Source of the DNA: Zestomonas insulae
Lineage (GTDB): Bacteria; Pseudomonadota; Gammaproteobacteria; Pseudomonadales; Pseudomonadaceae
Assembly: GCF_016901015.1 (NCBI RefSeq)
Contig: NZ_JAFEUP010000002.1
Location: 1-64,000 of the forward strand
DNA: 64,000 bases
Direction of reading: 5' to 3'
In this document: one piece after another, positions 17,104 through 25,468 of the stretch
Position numbering within the stretch: position 1 is the first letter of the stretch
Layout of the letters: every line of letters starts with the position of its first letter
The notes under the pieces: generated by a model
The model's input: only the letters and a program-made list of their open reading frames with translations
Told to the model about the DNA's origin: nothing
The model's database searches: none
Made by a program: the position numbers and the translations under genes

Positions 17104-18170
17104 TGGCCAGTGCGCTCGACACCCGGCTGACCGCGCTGCTCGGCTGCCGCTACCCGATCATCCAGACCGCCATGGGCTGGGTCGCCGATCCGAGGCTGGT
17201 GGCCGCCACCGGCAACGCCGGCGGCTTTGGCTTCCTCGCCGGGGCGACCATCGAGCCGCCGCGCATGGAGGCGGCGATCCTCGAAACCCAGCGGCTCAGC
17301 AGCGCGCCGTTCGGGGTCAACTTCCACATGTACCAGAGCAATGCGGCAGAGATCGTCGAGTTGGTGCTCAAGCACCGGATACGCGCGGTCAGCTACAGCC
17401 GCTCGCCGGGCAAGGCGATGGTCGCCCGCCTGAAGGACGCCGGGGTGGTCTGCCTACCCACGGTCGGCGCCCTCAAGCACGCGGTGAAGGCCGTGGAGAT
17501 GGGCGCCGACGCGGTGACCATACAGGGCGGCGAGGGCGGCGGGCATACCGGCTCGGTGCCCACCGCGATCCTGCTCGGCCAGGTGGTCGATGCGCTCGAC
17601 GTGCCGGTGGTCGCCGCCGGCGGCTTCAAGGATGGCCGCGGCCTGGTCGCCGCGCTGGCCATGGGCGCTTCCGGCATCGCGATGGGCACGCGCTTCCTGA
17701 TGAGCGCCGACAGCCCGGTGCCGCCGGCCACCCTGCAACGCTACCTGGCGGTCGGCGATCCGGCGGCGATCATCGTCAGCCGCGCGATCGACGGCATGCC
17801 GCAACGCATGATCCGCAACGAACTGCTCGACCGCCTGGAGCGCGCCGGCGGTCTCGGCCGCCTGCTGCTCGCCCTGCGCAGTGCACTGGCCTACCGCAAG
17901 CACAGCGGCTCCAGCCTCGCCCAGCTGCTCGGCAGCGCGCTCAAGCTCGGCGGCAGCGACGGCCTCAGCGCCGCGCAGACGCTGATGGCCGCCAACGCGC
18001 CGATGGTCATCCAGAAGGCCATGGTCGACGGCCAGCCGGCCGAGGGCGTGCTGCCCGCCGGGCAGATCGCCGCCAGCATCGACAGCCTGCCGGGCTGCGC
18101 CGAACTCATCGCCACCATCGTGGCCCAGGCCGAGCAGTGCCTCGCCGGCCTGTGCCGCCCCGTTTCCTGA
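17103..18170 (+). CDS. ipdC: IpdC-like flavin-dependent oxidoreductase (nitronate monooxygenase fold)
   Basis: The product is 355 aa with a TIM-barrel NMO/2-nitropropane dioxygenase fold binding FMN. Key segments are YPIIQTAMGWVADPRL, GGFGFLAGATIEPP, the phosphate-binding GGEGGGHTGSVPT loop (about 140-152) and VVAAGGFKDGRG (about 165-176). In the steroid CD-ring pathway IpdC oxidises the hydroxylated HIP-CoA intermediate before ring D opening. The ATG at 17103 overlaps the echA20 stop (TGATG), and the enoyl-CoA hydratase gene follows after 9 bases. Without context this would be called a nitronate monooxygenase; context makes IpdC the better call. Confidence 0.85.
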   Translation: MASALDTRLTALLGCRYPIIQTAMGWVADPRLVAATGNAGGFGFLAGATIEPPRMEAAILETQRLSSAPFGVNFHMYQSNAAEIVELVLKHRIRAVSYSRSPGKAMVARLKDAGVVCLPTVGALKHAVKAVEMGADAVTIQGGEGGGHTGSVPTAILLGQVVDALDVPVVAAGGFKDGRGLVAALAMGASGIAMGTRFLMSADSPVPPATLQRYLAVGDPAAIIVSRAIDGMPQRMIRNELLDRLERAGGLGRLLLALRSALAYRKHSGSSLAQLLGSALKLGGSDGLSAAQTLMAANAPMVIQKAMVDGQPAEGVLPAGQIAASIDSLPGCAELIATIVAQAEQCLAGLCRPVS

Positions 18171-18179
18171 GGACTCCCC

Positions 18180-18938
18180 ATGCGCCAACCGTTTCGCGTC
18201 AGCATCGACAACGGCATCGCCGAGCTGGTCTTCGACCACCCGCCGGTGAACGCCTTCAACAGCCACGGCTGGGCGAGCATCGCCCGCGAACTGGACAGTC
18301 TCGGCCAGGACCCGGCGGTGCGGGTCATCGTCATCCGCGCCGAGGGCCGCGGCTTCTGCGCCGGGGTCGACATCAAGGAACTGGCCGCCGACGGCAACCT
18401 GATCGTCGCGGTCAACAAGGGCAACTACGACAGCTTCAAGGCCGTACACCGCAACCCCAAACCGGTGGTCATTGCCGTGCACGGCTTCGTCCTCGGCGGC
18501 GGCATCGGCCTGTGCGGCGCGGCGGACATCCTGGTCGCCAGCGACTGCGCGCGCTTCGGCGTGCCCGAGGTCGACCGCGGCGCAATGGGCGGCGGCGCGC
18601 ACCTGCAGCGCCTGTTCCCGGTGCAGAAGGTGCGGCACATGTACTTCACCGGCGAAATGATCGACGCCGCCGAGGCCTACCGCCTCGGCGCGGTGGAACG
18701 CGTGGTGCCGCGCGAGCAGCTGCGCGACGCGGCGCTGCAGATCGCCGCGCAGATCGCCGCCAAGAGCCCGGCGATGATCGCTCTGGCCAAGGAGGCGCTG
18801 ACCGGCATCGAGGACGGCAACCTCGAAGACAAGTACCGCTGGGAGCAGGGCTTCACCCTCGAAGCCTATCGCGTGGCGGATTCCCAGGAAGCGCGCGACG
18901 CCTTCGTCGAGAAGCGCGGCGCGCAGTTCAACGGCTGA
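18180..18938 (+). CDS. Enoyl-CoA hydratase of the steroid-type cluster
   Basis: The product is 252 aa, a standard crotonase. It has the oxyanion segments GRGFCAGVDIKELAA (about 58-72) and VHGFVLGGGIGLCGAADI (about 100-117), and glutamates in the positions expected of a hydratase (GVPEVDRGAMGGGAH). It should hydrate an unsaturated CoA thioester made by the acyl-CoA dehydrogenases encoded next to it. Its counterpart may be the ScdD-type hydratase of Comamonas steroid degraders; that match is inferred from position, not aligned. The spacing is 9 bases after ipdC and 12 before the next gene. Confidence 0.85.
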   Translation: MRQPFRVSIDNGIAELVFDHPPVNAFNSHGWASIARELDSLGQDPAVRVIVIRAEGRGFCAGVDIKELAADGNLIVAVNKGNYDSFKAVHRNPKPVVIAVHGFVLGGGIGLCGAADILVASDCARFGVPEVDRGAMGGGAHLQRLFPVQKVRHMYFTGEMIDAAEAYRLGAVERVVPREQLRDAALQIAAQIAAKSPAMIALAKEALTGIEDGNLEDKYRWEQGFTLEAYRVADSQEARDAFVEKRGAQFNG

Positions 18939-18950
18939 CCGGAGACCCGC

Positions 18951-20117
18951 ATGGACCTGACCTATACCGCCGCCCAGCAGGCCTTCCGCGCCGAGGCGCG
19001 CGCCTGGCTGGAAGCGCACGTGCCGCGCACGCCGCTGGCTTCGTTCGACACCGCCGAGGGCTTCGCCGCGCACCGCGCCTGGGAAGCCAAGCTGCACGAA
19101 GGCCGCTGGGGCATGGTGACCTGGCCGCGCGAGCTCGGCGGGCGCGGCTGCGACCTGATCGAGTGGCTGATCTTCGAGGAGGAGTACTACCGCGCCGGCG
19201 CCCCGGCACGGGTCAATCAGAACGGCATCTTCCTGCTCGGCCCAACGCTCATGGAGTTCGGCAGCGAGGCACAGAAGGCGCGCTTCCTGCCGCAGATGGC
19301 CACCGGCGCGGAAATCTGGGCGCAGGGCTGGTCCGAGCCGGGCGCCGGTTCCGACCTGGCGGCGATCCGTTCGAAGGCGGTGCGCGACGGTGACCACTAT
19401 GTGCTGAGCGGTCAGAAGACCTGGTCGACTCGCGCGGTATGGGCCGACTGGTGCTTCGGCATCTTCCGCACCGACCCGCAGTCGAGCCGTCACCACGGCC
19501 TGACTTTCATCCTCGTGCCGCTCGATTCGCCGGGCATCACCGTACGGCCGATCCCGCAGCTCGACGGTTTGCCGGGCTTCGCGGAAATCTTCTTCGACGA
19601 GGTGCGCGTGCCGGTGGAGAACGTCCTCGGCGGTGAAGGCAAGGGCTGGCACGTGGCGATGTCCACCGCCGGCTTCGAGCGCGGCCTGCTGCTGCGCTCG
19701 CCAGCGCGCTTCCAGGAAACCGCGCGGCGCCTGGTCGAGCTGTACCAGGCCAACCGCGCCAGCGCCGACCGCGACCCGGCCATCGGCGAGGCGGTGATGC
19801 GCGCCTGGCTGGACGCCGAGGCCTACACGCAGAACACCTACATGACCGCTTCGCGCCTCAGTCGCGGCGAGAAGATCGGCGCGGAGTCGTCGACCAACAA
19901 GATCTTCTGGTCCGAACTCGACCAGCGCATGCACGAGACTGCCCTGGCGATCCTCGGCGCGCGCGCCGAACTGCTGCCGCACGCGCCGGACGCCGGCGAG
20001 GTCGGGCGCTGGCTGGACGGTTTCCTGTTCGCCCAGGCCGGGCCGATCTACGCCGGCACCAACGAGATTCAACGCAACATCATCGCCGAACGCATGCTCG
20101 GCATGCCGCGCGCCTGA
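18951..20117 (+). CDS. Acyl-CoA dehydrogenase, likely alpha subunit of a steroid-type heteromer
   Basis: The product is 388 aa with a full acyl-CoA dehydrogenase fold: WSEPGAGSDLAAIRSKA (FAD/substrate loop, about 126-142), QKTWSTRAVWADW, and a C-terminal GTNEIQRNIIAERMLG. At the place where medium-chain enzymes have YEGT with the catalytic Glu, this protein has YAGT, so the base must come from elsewhere or from the partner. The next gene encodes a shorter, divergent dehydrogenase. Such adjacent pairs form heteromeric enzymes in steroid catabolism (FadE28-FadE29, ScdC1-ScdC2). The probable substrate is HIP-CoA or a later CD-ring intermediate. It donates electrons to ETF. Confidence 0.85.
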   Translation: MDLTYTAAQQAFRAEARAWLEAHVPRTPLASFDTAEGFAAHRAWEAKLHEGRWGMVTWPRELGGRGCDLIEWLIFEEEYYRAGAPARVNQNGIFLLGPTLMEFGSEAQKARFLPQMATGAEIWAQGWSEPGAGSDLAAIRSKAVRDGDHYVLSGQKTWSTRAVWADWCFGIFRTDPQSSRHHGLTFILVPLDSPGITVRPIPQLDGLPGFAEIFFDEVRVPVENVLGGEGKGWHVAMSTAGFERGLLLRSPARFQETARRLVELYQANRASADRDPAIGEAVMRAWLDAEAYTQNTYMTASRLSRGEKIGAESSTNKIFWSELDQRMHETALAILGARAELLPHAPDAGEVGRWLDGFLFAQAGPIYAGTNEIQRNIIAERMLGMPRA

Positions 20118-20135
20118 CGAACAGGTAGGTTCCCC

Positions 20136-21191
20136 ATGAATTTCAATTTCACCGACGATCAGCTGCAGTTTCAGGCCAGCGTGCGCAGCTTCTTCACCAA
20201 CGAGGTGACCCCCGAGCGCATCCGCGAGCTGTGGCAGCTGTCGAGCGGCCGCTGCGACACCCTGTGGGGCGAGCTGGTCGACCTCGGCCTGCCGGCGCTG
20301 TGCGTGCCGGAGGGGCAGGGCGGCCTCGGCCTGAATGCCCTGGACTTTGTGCTGATCGCCCAGGAGGCCGGTTACGCCGGGCTGACCGAACCGCTGCTGG
20401 ACACCGCGCTGGTCGGCGTGCCGCTGCTCGCCGCGCTGGACGATGCGCACGCCGCGCTGCGTGACGAGTGGCTGAGCGCGGTCGCCGAAGGTCGCGCACG
20501 GCTGGCCATCGGCGCGCCGGACGCGGCGCTGGTCGCCGATGCGCACGTCGCCGACCTGCTGCTGCTCGGCCACGGCGACGAGGTGCACGCACTGCGCCGC
20601 GACGCCGTGCAACTGACCCGCAACGAGTCGGTCGACCCCAGCCGTCAGCTGTTCCGTGTCGACTGGACGCCGAGCGCCGCCACCTGTGTCGCCAGCGGCG
20701 CACAAGGCCGCGCGCTGTGGGCCGCGACCTTCGAGCGCGCTGCGCTGGGCACCGCCGCGCAACTGCTCGGCCTGGCCAAGCGGATGGTCGACCTGGCTGT
20801 CGACTACACCTTTGAGCGCAAGCAGTTCGGCAAGCCGGTCGGCTCGTTCCAGGCAGTCAAGCACCTGATGGCCAACGTCGCGGTGCAGATCGAGTTCGCC
20901 AAGGGCCCGCTGTACCACGCCGCCTATGCGGTCGCCCACGACTTGCCACAGGCGCCGGTGCTGGTCTCCCACGCCAAGCTGGCCTGCGCCGAAGCCGCCC
21001 TGCTGGCGGCGAAGAACGCCATCCAGGCGCACGGCGCCATGGGCTACACCTGGGAGGTCGACCTGCACCTGTTCATGAAACGCGCCTGGGCGCTGGACAA
21101 GGCCTGGGGCGACCGCGGCCTGCACAAGACGCGGATTCGCGAGGCGCTGTTTGGTGGGGTGATTACGCCCGGTGCCGGGCAGACTTTTTAG
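20136..21191 (+). CDS. Acyl-CoA dehydrogenase, likely beta subunit of the same heteromer
   Basis: The product is 351 aa, short for the family. The N-terminal helical domain (FNFTDDQLQFQASVRSFF) and C-terminal domain are recognisable, the latter with ERKQFGKPVGSFQAVKHLMA (about 227-246) and QAHGAMGYTWEVDLHLFMKR. The central beta domain is reduced and the usual substrate/FAD loop (SEPxxGSD) is absent, as is the final YEGT helix. This pattern is expected of the beta partner in an alpha2beta2 dehydrogenase. It follows the alpha gene by 18 bases. It is the last gene before a 283-bp repeat-rich gap. Confidence 0.83.
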   Translation: MNFNFTDDQLQFQASVRSFFTNEVTPERIRELWQLSSGRCDTLWGELVDLGLPALCVPEGQGGLGLNALDFVLIAQEAGYAGLTEPLLDTALVGVPLLAALDDAHAALRDEWLSAVAEGRARLAIGAPDAALVADAHVADLLLLGHGDEVHALRRDAVQLTRNESVDPSRQLFRVDWTPSAATCVASGAQGRALWAATFERAALGTAAQLLGLAKRMVDLAVDYTFERKQFGKPVGSFQAVKHLMANVAVQIEFAKGPLYHAAYAVAHDLPQAPVLVSHAKLACAEAALLAAKNAIQAHGAMGYTWEVDLHLFMKRAWALDKAWGDRGLHKTRIREALFGGVITPGAGQTF

Positions 21192-21225
21192 CGCCGTAGG
21201 GTGGAGAACCGCCAAGCGATTTCTA

Positions 21226-21270
21226 CCGGATGGCGATCCACCGGGTGGCGATCCACCGGGTGGCGCTCCA
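21226..21270. repeat. 15-bp tandem repeat, three copies
   Basis: Three consecutive 15-base units, of the form CCGGRTGGCGATCCA, occupy 21226-21240, 21241-21255 and 21256-21270; units differ by one base each. A decayed fourth unit follows to 21283. It lies just after the beta-subunit dehydrogenase gene and is non-coding as far as I can tell. Confidence 0.85.
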
Positions 21271-21322
21271 CTGGTTGGTTCCACGGGGTCGCCGTCCACC
21301 GCTACCGCCGGCCGACAACTTG

Positions 21323-21432
21323 CCCCTCACCCCAACCCTCTCCCGGTGGGAGAGGGGGCAGCGCGCGCAATTGCCGACCCATGCGTACGCCGCTTGTCTC
21401 CCCTCTCCCACTGGGAGAGGGGCGGGGGTGAG
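21323..21432. repeat. Inverted pair of CCCTCACCCC...GGGAGAGGG repeats
   Basis: Two copies of an about 35-bp element lie in opposite orientation (21323-21357 and 21398-21432), with 40 bp between. Each copy holds a CTCTCCC / GGGAGAG hairpin flanked by a CCCTCACCCC block. A third, single copy is at 28034-28069. This is a second family of intergenic palindromic repeats distinct from the ATTCCC family. The pair lies between the dehydrogenase and thiolase genes and may stabilise or terminate transcripts there. Confidence 0.8.
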
Positions 21433-21474
21433 GGAAAGGCCGTTCACTGAATCTTCATTTTCGAGAGCCCACAC

Positions 21475-22623
21475 ATGCCCGAAGCCTACATAGTCGACGC
21501 CCTGCGCACCCCCACCGGACGGCGCAAGGGTGGCCTCAGCCAGATCCACGCCGCCGACCTCGGCGCCCACGTGCTGCGCGCGCTGGTCGAACGCAACGGC
21601 ATTCCCGATGACCAGTACGACGACGTGATCTTCGGCTGCGTCGACACCATCGGCCCGCTGGCCGGCGACATCGCGCGCACCTGCTGGCTGGCCGCCGGGT
21701 TGTCGGACGCGGTGCCCGGCACCACCATCGACCGCCAGTGCGGCTCCTCGCAGCAGGCCGTGCACTTTGCCGCCCAGGCGGTGATGAGCGGCACCCAGGA
21801 CGTGGTGGTCGCCGGCGGCGTGCAGACCATGACGCAGATTCCGATTTCCTCGGCGATGACCGCCGCCGAGCCGCTCGGCTTCACCGATCCGTTCTCCGGC
21901 TCGGAAGGCTGGGTGCGCCGCTACGGCGCGCAGCCGCCGACCCAGTTCCGCTCGGCGCAGATGATCGCCGAGAAGTGGGGGCTGTCGCGCGCGGCGCTGG
22001 AGGCCTACGCCCTGGAGTCCCACGAACGCGCCCTGCGCGCCATCGCCGAGGGCCGCTTCGCCCGCGAGATCGTCCCGCTGGCCGGTGTCGAGCATGACGA
22101 AACGCCACGCCAGACCACCCTGGCGAAGATGGCCGAGCTGGACTTCCTGTTCGGCTGCGACCGCGTCACCGCCGCGGTGTCCAGCCAGACCTGCGACGGC
22201 GCCAGCGCCATGCTGATCGTCTCCGAGGCGGCGCTGAAGCGTTACAACCTGACCCCGCGGGCACGCATCCATCACCTCAGCGTGCGCGCCGAAGACCCGA
22301 TCTGGATGCTCACCGCGCCGATCCCGGCCACCGAGTACGCGCTCAAGCGCGCCGGCATGAAGCTGGAAGACATCGACCGGGTGGAGATCAACGAGGCCTT
22401 CGCCTCGGTGGCCATGGCTTGGCTCAAGGAGACCGGCTATCCGCACGCACAGACCAACGTCAACGGCGGCGCCATCGCCCTCGGCCACCCGCTCGGCGCC
22501 ACCGGCACCCGACTGATGACCAGCCTGCTCCATGAGCTGGAACGCAGCGGCGGCCGCTACGGCCTGCAGACCATGTGCGAAGGCGGCGGCCAGGCCAACG
22601 TGACGATCATCGAGCGGCTGTGA
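21475..22623 (+). CDS. fadA6: Acetyl-CoA acyltransferase (thiolase), FadA6-like
   Basis: The product is 382 aa, typical of thiolases. The nucleophile is Cys89 in [14 protein letters not shown], followed by [19 protein letters not shown] (catalytic His) and the second active Cys368 in CEGGGQ. Thiolases cleave 3-oxoacyl-CoA with CoA. In the CD-ring pathway FadA6 acts late, after IpdAB, and the location supports that. A general fatty-acid thiolase is possible but would normally sit with fadB. It starts with ATG after a repeat-bearing gap of 283 bp, so it may have its own promoter or be protected by the repeats. Confidence 0.88.
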   Translation: MPEAYIVDALRTPTGRRKGGLSQIHAADLGAHVLRALVERNGIPDDQYDDVIFGCVDTIGPLAGDIARTCWLAAGLSDAVPGTTIDRQCGSSQQAVHFAAQAVMSGTQDVVVAGGVQTMTQIPISSAMTAAEPLGFTDPFSGSEGWVRRYGAQPPTQFRSAQMIAEKWGLSRAALEAYALESHERALRAIAEGRFAREIVPLAGVEHDETPRQTTLAKMAELDFLFGCDRVTAAVSSQTCDGASAMLIVSEAALKRYNLTPRARIHHLSVRAEDPIWMLTAPIPATEYALKRAGMKLEDIDRVEINEAFASVAMAWLKETGYPHAQTNVNGGAIALGHPLGATGTRLMTSLLHELERSGGRYGLQTMCEGGGQANVTIIERL

Positions 22624-22629
22624 CATTCA

Positions 22630-22717
22630 CTGGATTCCCGCGTGCGCGGGAATGACGTCGAGCGGAGCCGCGTGAGCACTCCCCGGAACCGTCGCCCTCG
22701 CGAACGCGGGGGCCCAA
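22630..22717. repeat. Palindromic repeat pair 2 (R arm plus decayed F arm)
   Basis: A good R arm is at 22630-22657 (N8 = GCGTGCGC). A diverged F arm is at 22690-22717, 32 bp away. In the diverged arm the ATT and AAT blocks have become GCC and GGC, changes that keep the stem paired. The pair lies between the thiolase and SDR genes. Confidence 0.7.
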
Positions 22718-22749
22718 TAACCGACAACCCGAACCACCGGAGTACCCCC

Positions 22750-23625
22750 ATGCCAATCTGTAACGACCGCGTCGTCATCATCACCGGTGCCGGCGGCGGC
22801 CTGGGCAAGGCCTATGCGCTGGCCTTCGCCGCCGCGGGCGCCAAGGTTGTGGTCAACGACATCAACCGTGCCGCCGCCGAGGCGGTGGTCGGGCAAATCC
22901 AGGCGGCGGGTGGTGCGGCGCTGGCCAACAGCGGCGACATCACCCACTACGCCGCCGCCGGCGAGATCGTGCGCAGCGCCGTCGAGGCGTTCGGCGACCT
23001 GCATGTGCTGGTCAACAACGCCGGCATCTGCCGCGACCGCATGTTCGCCAGCCTCACCGAAGCCGACTGGGACGCGGTGATGGCGGTGCACCTCAAGGGC
23101 CACTTCTGCCTCGCCAGCCACGCCGTGCAGTACTGGCGCGAACAGGCCAAGGGCGGCGCCAAGGTGCAGGCGCGGATCATCAACACCAGCTCCGGCGCCG
23201 GCCTGCAGGGCTCGATCGGCCAGTCCAACTACGCCGCGGCCAAGGGCGGCATCGCCGCGCTGACCCTGGTGCAGGCCGCCGAGCTGGCGCGCTACGGCAT
23301 CACCGCCAACGCCCTGGCCCCGGCCGCGCGCACCGGCATGACCGAGCAGGTGTTCGCCGAGATGATGAAGGCGCCGGAGGACGGCTTCGATTACTTCGCC
23401 CCGGAGAACGTCGCGCCACTGCTGGTCTGGCTTGGCTCGGAGCAGTCGCAGGCGGTAACCGGCCGGCTGTTCGAGGTGGAAGGCGGCAAGCTGTCGATCG
23501 CCGACGGCTGGCGCAAGGGCCCGGAGCGCGACAAGGGCGGGCGCTGGCAGGCCGAGGAGATCGGTGCGGCAGTCGCGCAGCTGATCGCCGAAGCGGTGCC
23601 GGCACAGAAGGTCTACGGCAGCTGA
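22750..23625 (+). CDS. ipdF: Short-chain dehydrogenase, IpdF-like
   Basis: The product is 291 aa. The Rossmann motif is TGAGGGLG (about 11-18), followed by NNAG (about 92) and the active-site set Ser (NTSSGAG), Tyr and Lys (YAAAKGG, about 159-165). After the SDR core there is an extra tail (EGGKLSIADGWRKGPERDKGG onward) typical of the 3-hydroxyacyl-CoA dehydrogenase-like SDRs related to the N-terminal part of peroxisomal multifunctional enzymes. In steroid clusters the IpdF/ScdG proteins oxidise a ring hydroxyl. ATG 22750 is chosen because similarity begins at ICNDRVVIITGAG; the upstream open frame runs through the repeat. Confidence 0.82.
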   Translation: MPICNDRVVIITGAGGGLGKAYALAFAAAGAKVVVNDINRAAAEAVVGQIQAAGGAALANSGDITHYAAAGEIVRSAVEAFGDLHVLVNNAGICRDRMFASLTEADWDAVMAVHLKGHFCLASHAVQYWREQAKGGAKVQARIINTSSGAGLQGSIGQSNYAAAKGGIAALTLVQAAELARYGITANALAPAARTGMTEQVFAEMMKAPEDGFDYFAPENVAPLLVWLGSEQSQAVTGRLFEVEGGKLSIADGWRKGPERDKGGRWQAEEIGAAVAQLIAEAVPAQKVYGS

Positions 23626-23641
23626 GCCGCCGACCGCGCGC

Positions 23642-23977
23642 CTAGCAGTCGATCAGCGTGGCCGCTGGCGCGCCGCCGAACACCGGGCGGAAGAACGAGC
23701 GCTCGTAGCTGAGGATGCAGCGGGTTTCCTCGGCGTAGCGGAACGCCGCCTGGCACTCCGGGTCGGCCAGCGACTGCTGGCGATAGCGCTCGTAGTCGGC
23801 GAGGCTGGGAAAGCTGAACAGCGCCAGGGCGATGTTGTTGGCGCCTTCCGACGGCAGGAAGTAGCCGTGGTGCTGCCCGCCGAAGCGCTCCACCAGGGGG
23901 ATCCACAGTTTGCCGTAGTGCTCGAATTCCTTGAGCTTGCAGGGGTCGAGCACGTAGCGCAGATAGCAGGTGACCAT
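23642..23977 (-). CDS. NIPSNAP family protein
   Basis: The product is 111 aa, a single ferredoxin-like NIPSNAP domain. It has VTCYLRYVLDPCKLKEFEHY at the start and a central ANNIALALFSFPSLADYERYRQ stretch. Small bacterial NIPSNAP proteins are dimeric and of unknown catalytic role, often next to aromatic or steroid catabolic genes. It converges on the SDR gene with 16 bp between, and is divergent from the diguanylate cyclase. Confidence 0.82.
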   Translation of the reverse strand: MVTCYLRYVLDPCKLKEFEHYGKLWIPLVERFGGQHHGYFLPSEGANNIALALFSFPSLADYERYRQQSLADPECQAAFRYAEETRCILSYERSFFRPVFGGAPAATLIDC

Positions 23978-24134
23978 GGCTTCTCTCTGTTCGGCGGGAC
24001 CGGCGTTGGCGGCGCTGGCGCGCTGCGTTCGGAGTGGATGATAGCGGCGCCGACATTCAGCGCGTCAGCCCATTCCGTCGACGTCCTCCGGCAGCGTATC
24101 CTGTGCCGTGATGGCCATTTGACAGGGGTGCAGT

Positions 24135-25235
24135 GTGGTGACGTTGATCAAGACGCTGGCGCAGTCGTTGGATCCGCTGCAGGGATCGTCGCCCACGCTG
24201 CGCGCGGAATTCGTCACCTGGTACCAGCTGGCCAAGGTTCCGCAGATTCGCTACGTCGCGTTTCTCACCATGCTGCTCTACCTGGTCTACGCCGCCGTCG
24301 AGTACCAGGCGGCCAGCGCCCAGCAGGGCCTGCGCCTGGCGCTGCACGGCGTGCTGGTACCGGCGCTGCTGCTCGGCGTCGGCCTGCTCAGCTACCGCAC
24401 CAGCTGGCATCGGCTGATGCTCGGCCTGCTGATCGGCGCACCGATCGGCGCGGTGGCGGTGAACCTGTACTTCAACAGCCGGCACGGCGATTTCGCCTAC
24501 TACGCGCCGGAGATGTACCTGAACCTGATGTGGACCTTCGCCGTCTCCGGGCTGACCCTGCGCCAGGCCACGCTGACCGCCTCGACCTCGGCGGCCGTGC
24601 TGCTCGCGGTGACCCTGGTCAGTTCGCTGGAGCCCGGCCTGCAGCGCCTCAACCTGGTGTGGATACTGGCCTCGTTCTCCTTCGGCCTGCTCAGCGCCTT
24701 CCTGCTCGAGAAGGCGCACAAGACCATGTTCCTGCACCAGAGCCAGCTGGCCCTGAGTGCCAGCGTCGACGGCCTGACCGGGCTGTGGAACCGGGCGCGC
24801 ATCGACCAGTTCTTCTCCGACGAAATCGCCCGCGCCGAGCGCTATGGCACGCCATTTTCGGTGATCCTGCTGGATATCGACCACTTCAAGAGCGTCAACG
24901 ACACCCACGGCCACACCGTCGGCGACAGCGTCCTGCAGCAGTTCGCTGCGCTGCTGCGCGACAACGTGCGCAGCGTCGACAAGGTCGGCCGGCTGGGTGG
25001 CGAGGAGTTCCTCATCGTCCTGCCGGAGATCGACGAGCGCCAGGCGCAGGCGGCTGCGCGCACCCTGCAGCAGCGCATCAACGCTTTCGCCTTCGACACC
25101 GTGCAGTGCAAGACTGCCAGCTTCGGCGTCACCCAGTACCGCGACGAGGAAAGCCGGCACAGCATGCTGCACCGCGTCGACCGTGCGCTGTACCGCGCCA
25201 AGGAGAACGGCCGCGACCGCATCGAAGTGCTGTAA
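24135..25235 (+). CDS. Membrane diguanylate cyclase (GGDEF)
   Basis: The product is 366 aa. Residues 40-190 contain about six hydrophobic helices forming an integral membrane sensor, with no HAMP domain. The GGDEF domain (about 205-366) has LLDIDHFKSVNDTHGH for metal and substrate binding and the active loop GGEEF. An RxxD inhibitory site (RSVD) is placed five residues before GGEEF, so product inhibition by c-di-GMP is expected. It makes c-di-GMP from two GTP. The start is GTG at 24135; the next codon is also GTG and could be used. It stands alone, not obviously in the neighbouring operons. Confidence 0.88.
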   Translation: MVTLIKTLAQSLDPLQGSSPTLRAEFVTWYQLAKVPQIRYVAFLTMLLYLVYAAVEYQAASAQQGLRLALHGVLVPALLLGVGLLSYRTSWHRLMLGLLIGAPIGAVAVNLYFNSRHGDFAYYAPEMYLNLMWTFAVSGLTLRQATLTASTSAAVLLAVTLVSSLEPGLQRLNLVWILASFSFGLLSAFLLEKAHKTMFLHQSQLALSASVDGLTGLWNRARIDQFFSDEIARAERYGTPFSVILLDIDHFKSVNDTHGHTVGDSVLQQFAALLRDNVRSVDKVGRLGGEEFLIVLPEIDERQAQAAARTLQQRINAFAFDTVQCKTASFGVTQYRDEESRHSMLHRVDRALYRAKENGRDRIEVL

Positions 25236-25468
25236 GCGCCGCGCTCGCCTGCCGCGCGGCGGGCCAATCGCCGCGCAAAATCCTCTCTCCTGCGGGTGAA
25301 ATTCACCGGCCGCGAGCCAGGCTCTCTGCCATGCGGGCCGCGCGCTTGCTGCGGGTGCAGGTTTTCCCTTGTCAGCGACTACAAAAAACATAATTTCGCG
25401 AATCTCTGGCTCTGAACAGAATGCGGCCAACACCGAAAGCCGCAACTGATCAGCATCAGAGGCAAGCC

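Noticed and set aside
17454..21299. A 1281-codon open frame on the minus strand
   Set aside because: It runs antisense to ipdC, the hydratase and both dehydrogenases, whose active-site motifs are clear. Long antisense frames are common in high-GC DNA, and its translation shows no family features.
25254..25276. Terminator after the diguanylate cyclase at 24135-25235
   Set aside because: An 8-bp GC stem (GCGCGGCG / CGCCGCGC) is present but is followed by AAAA rather than T residues on the coding strand.
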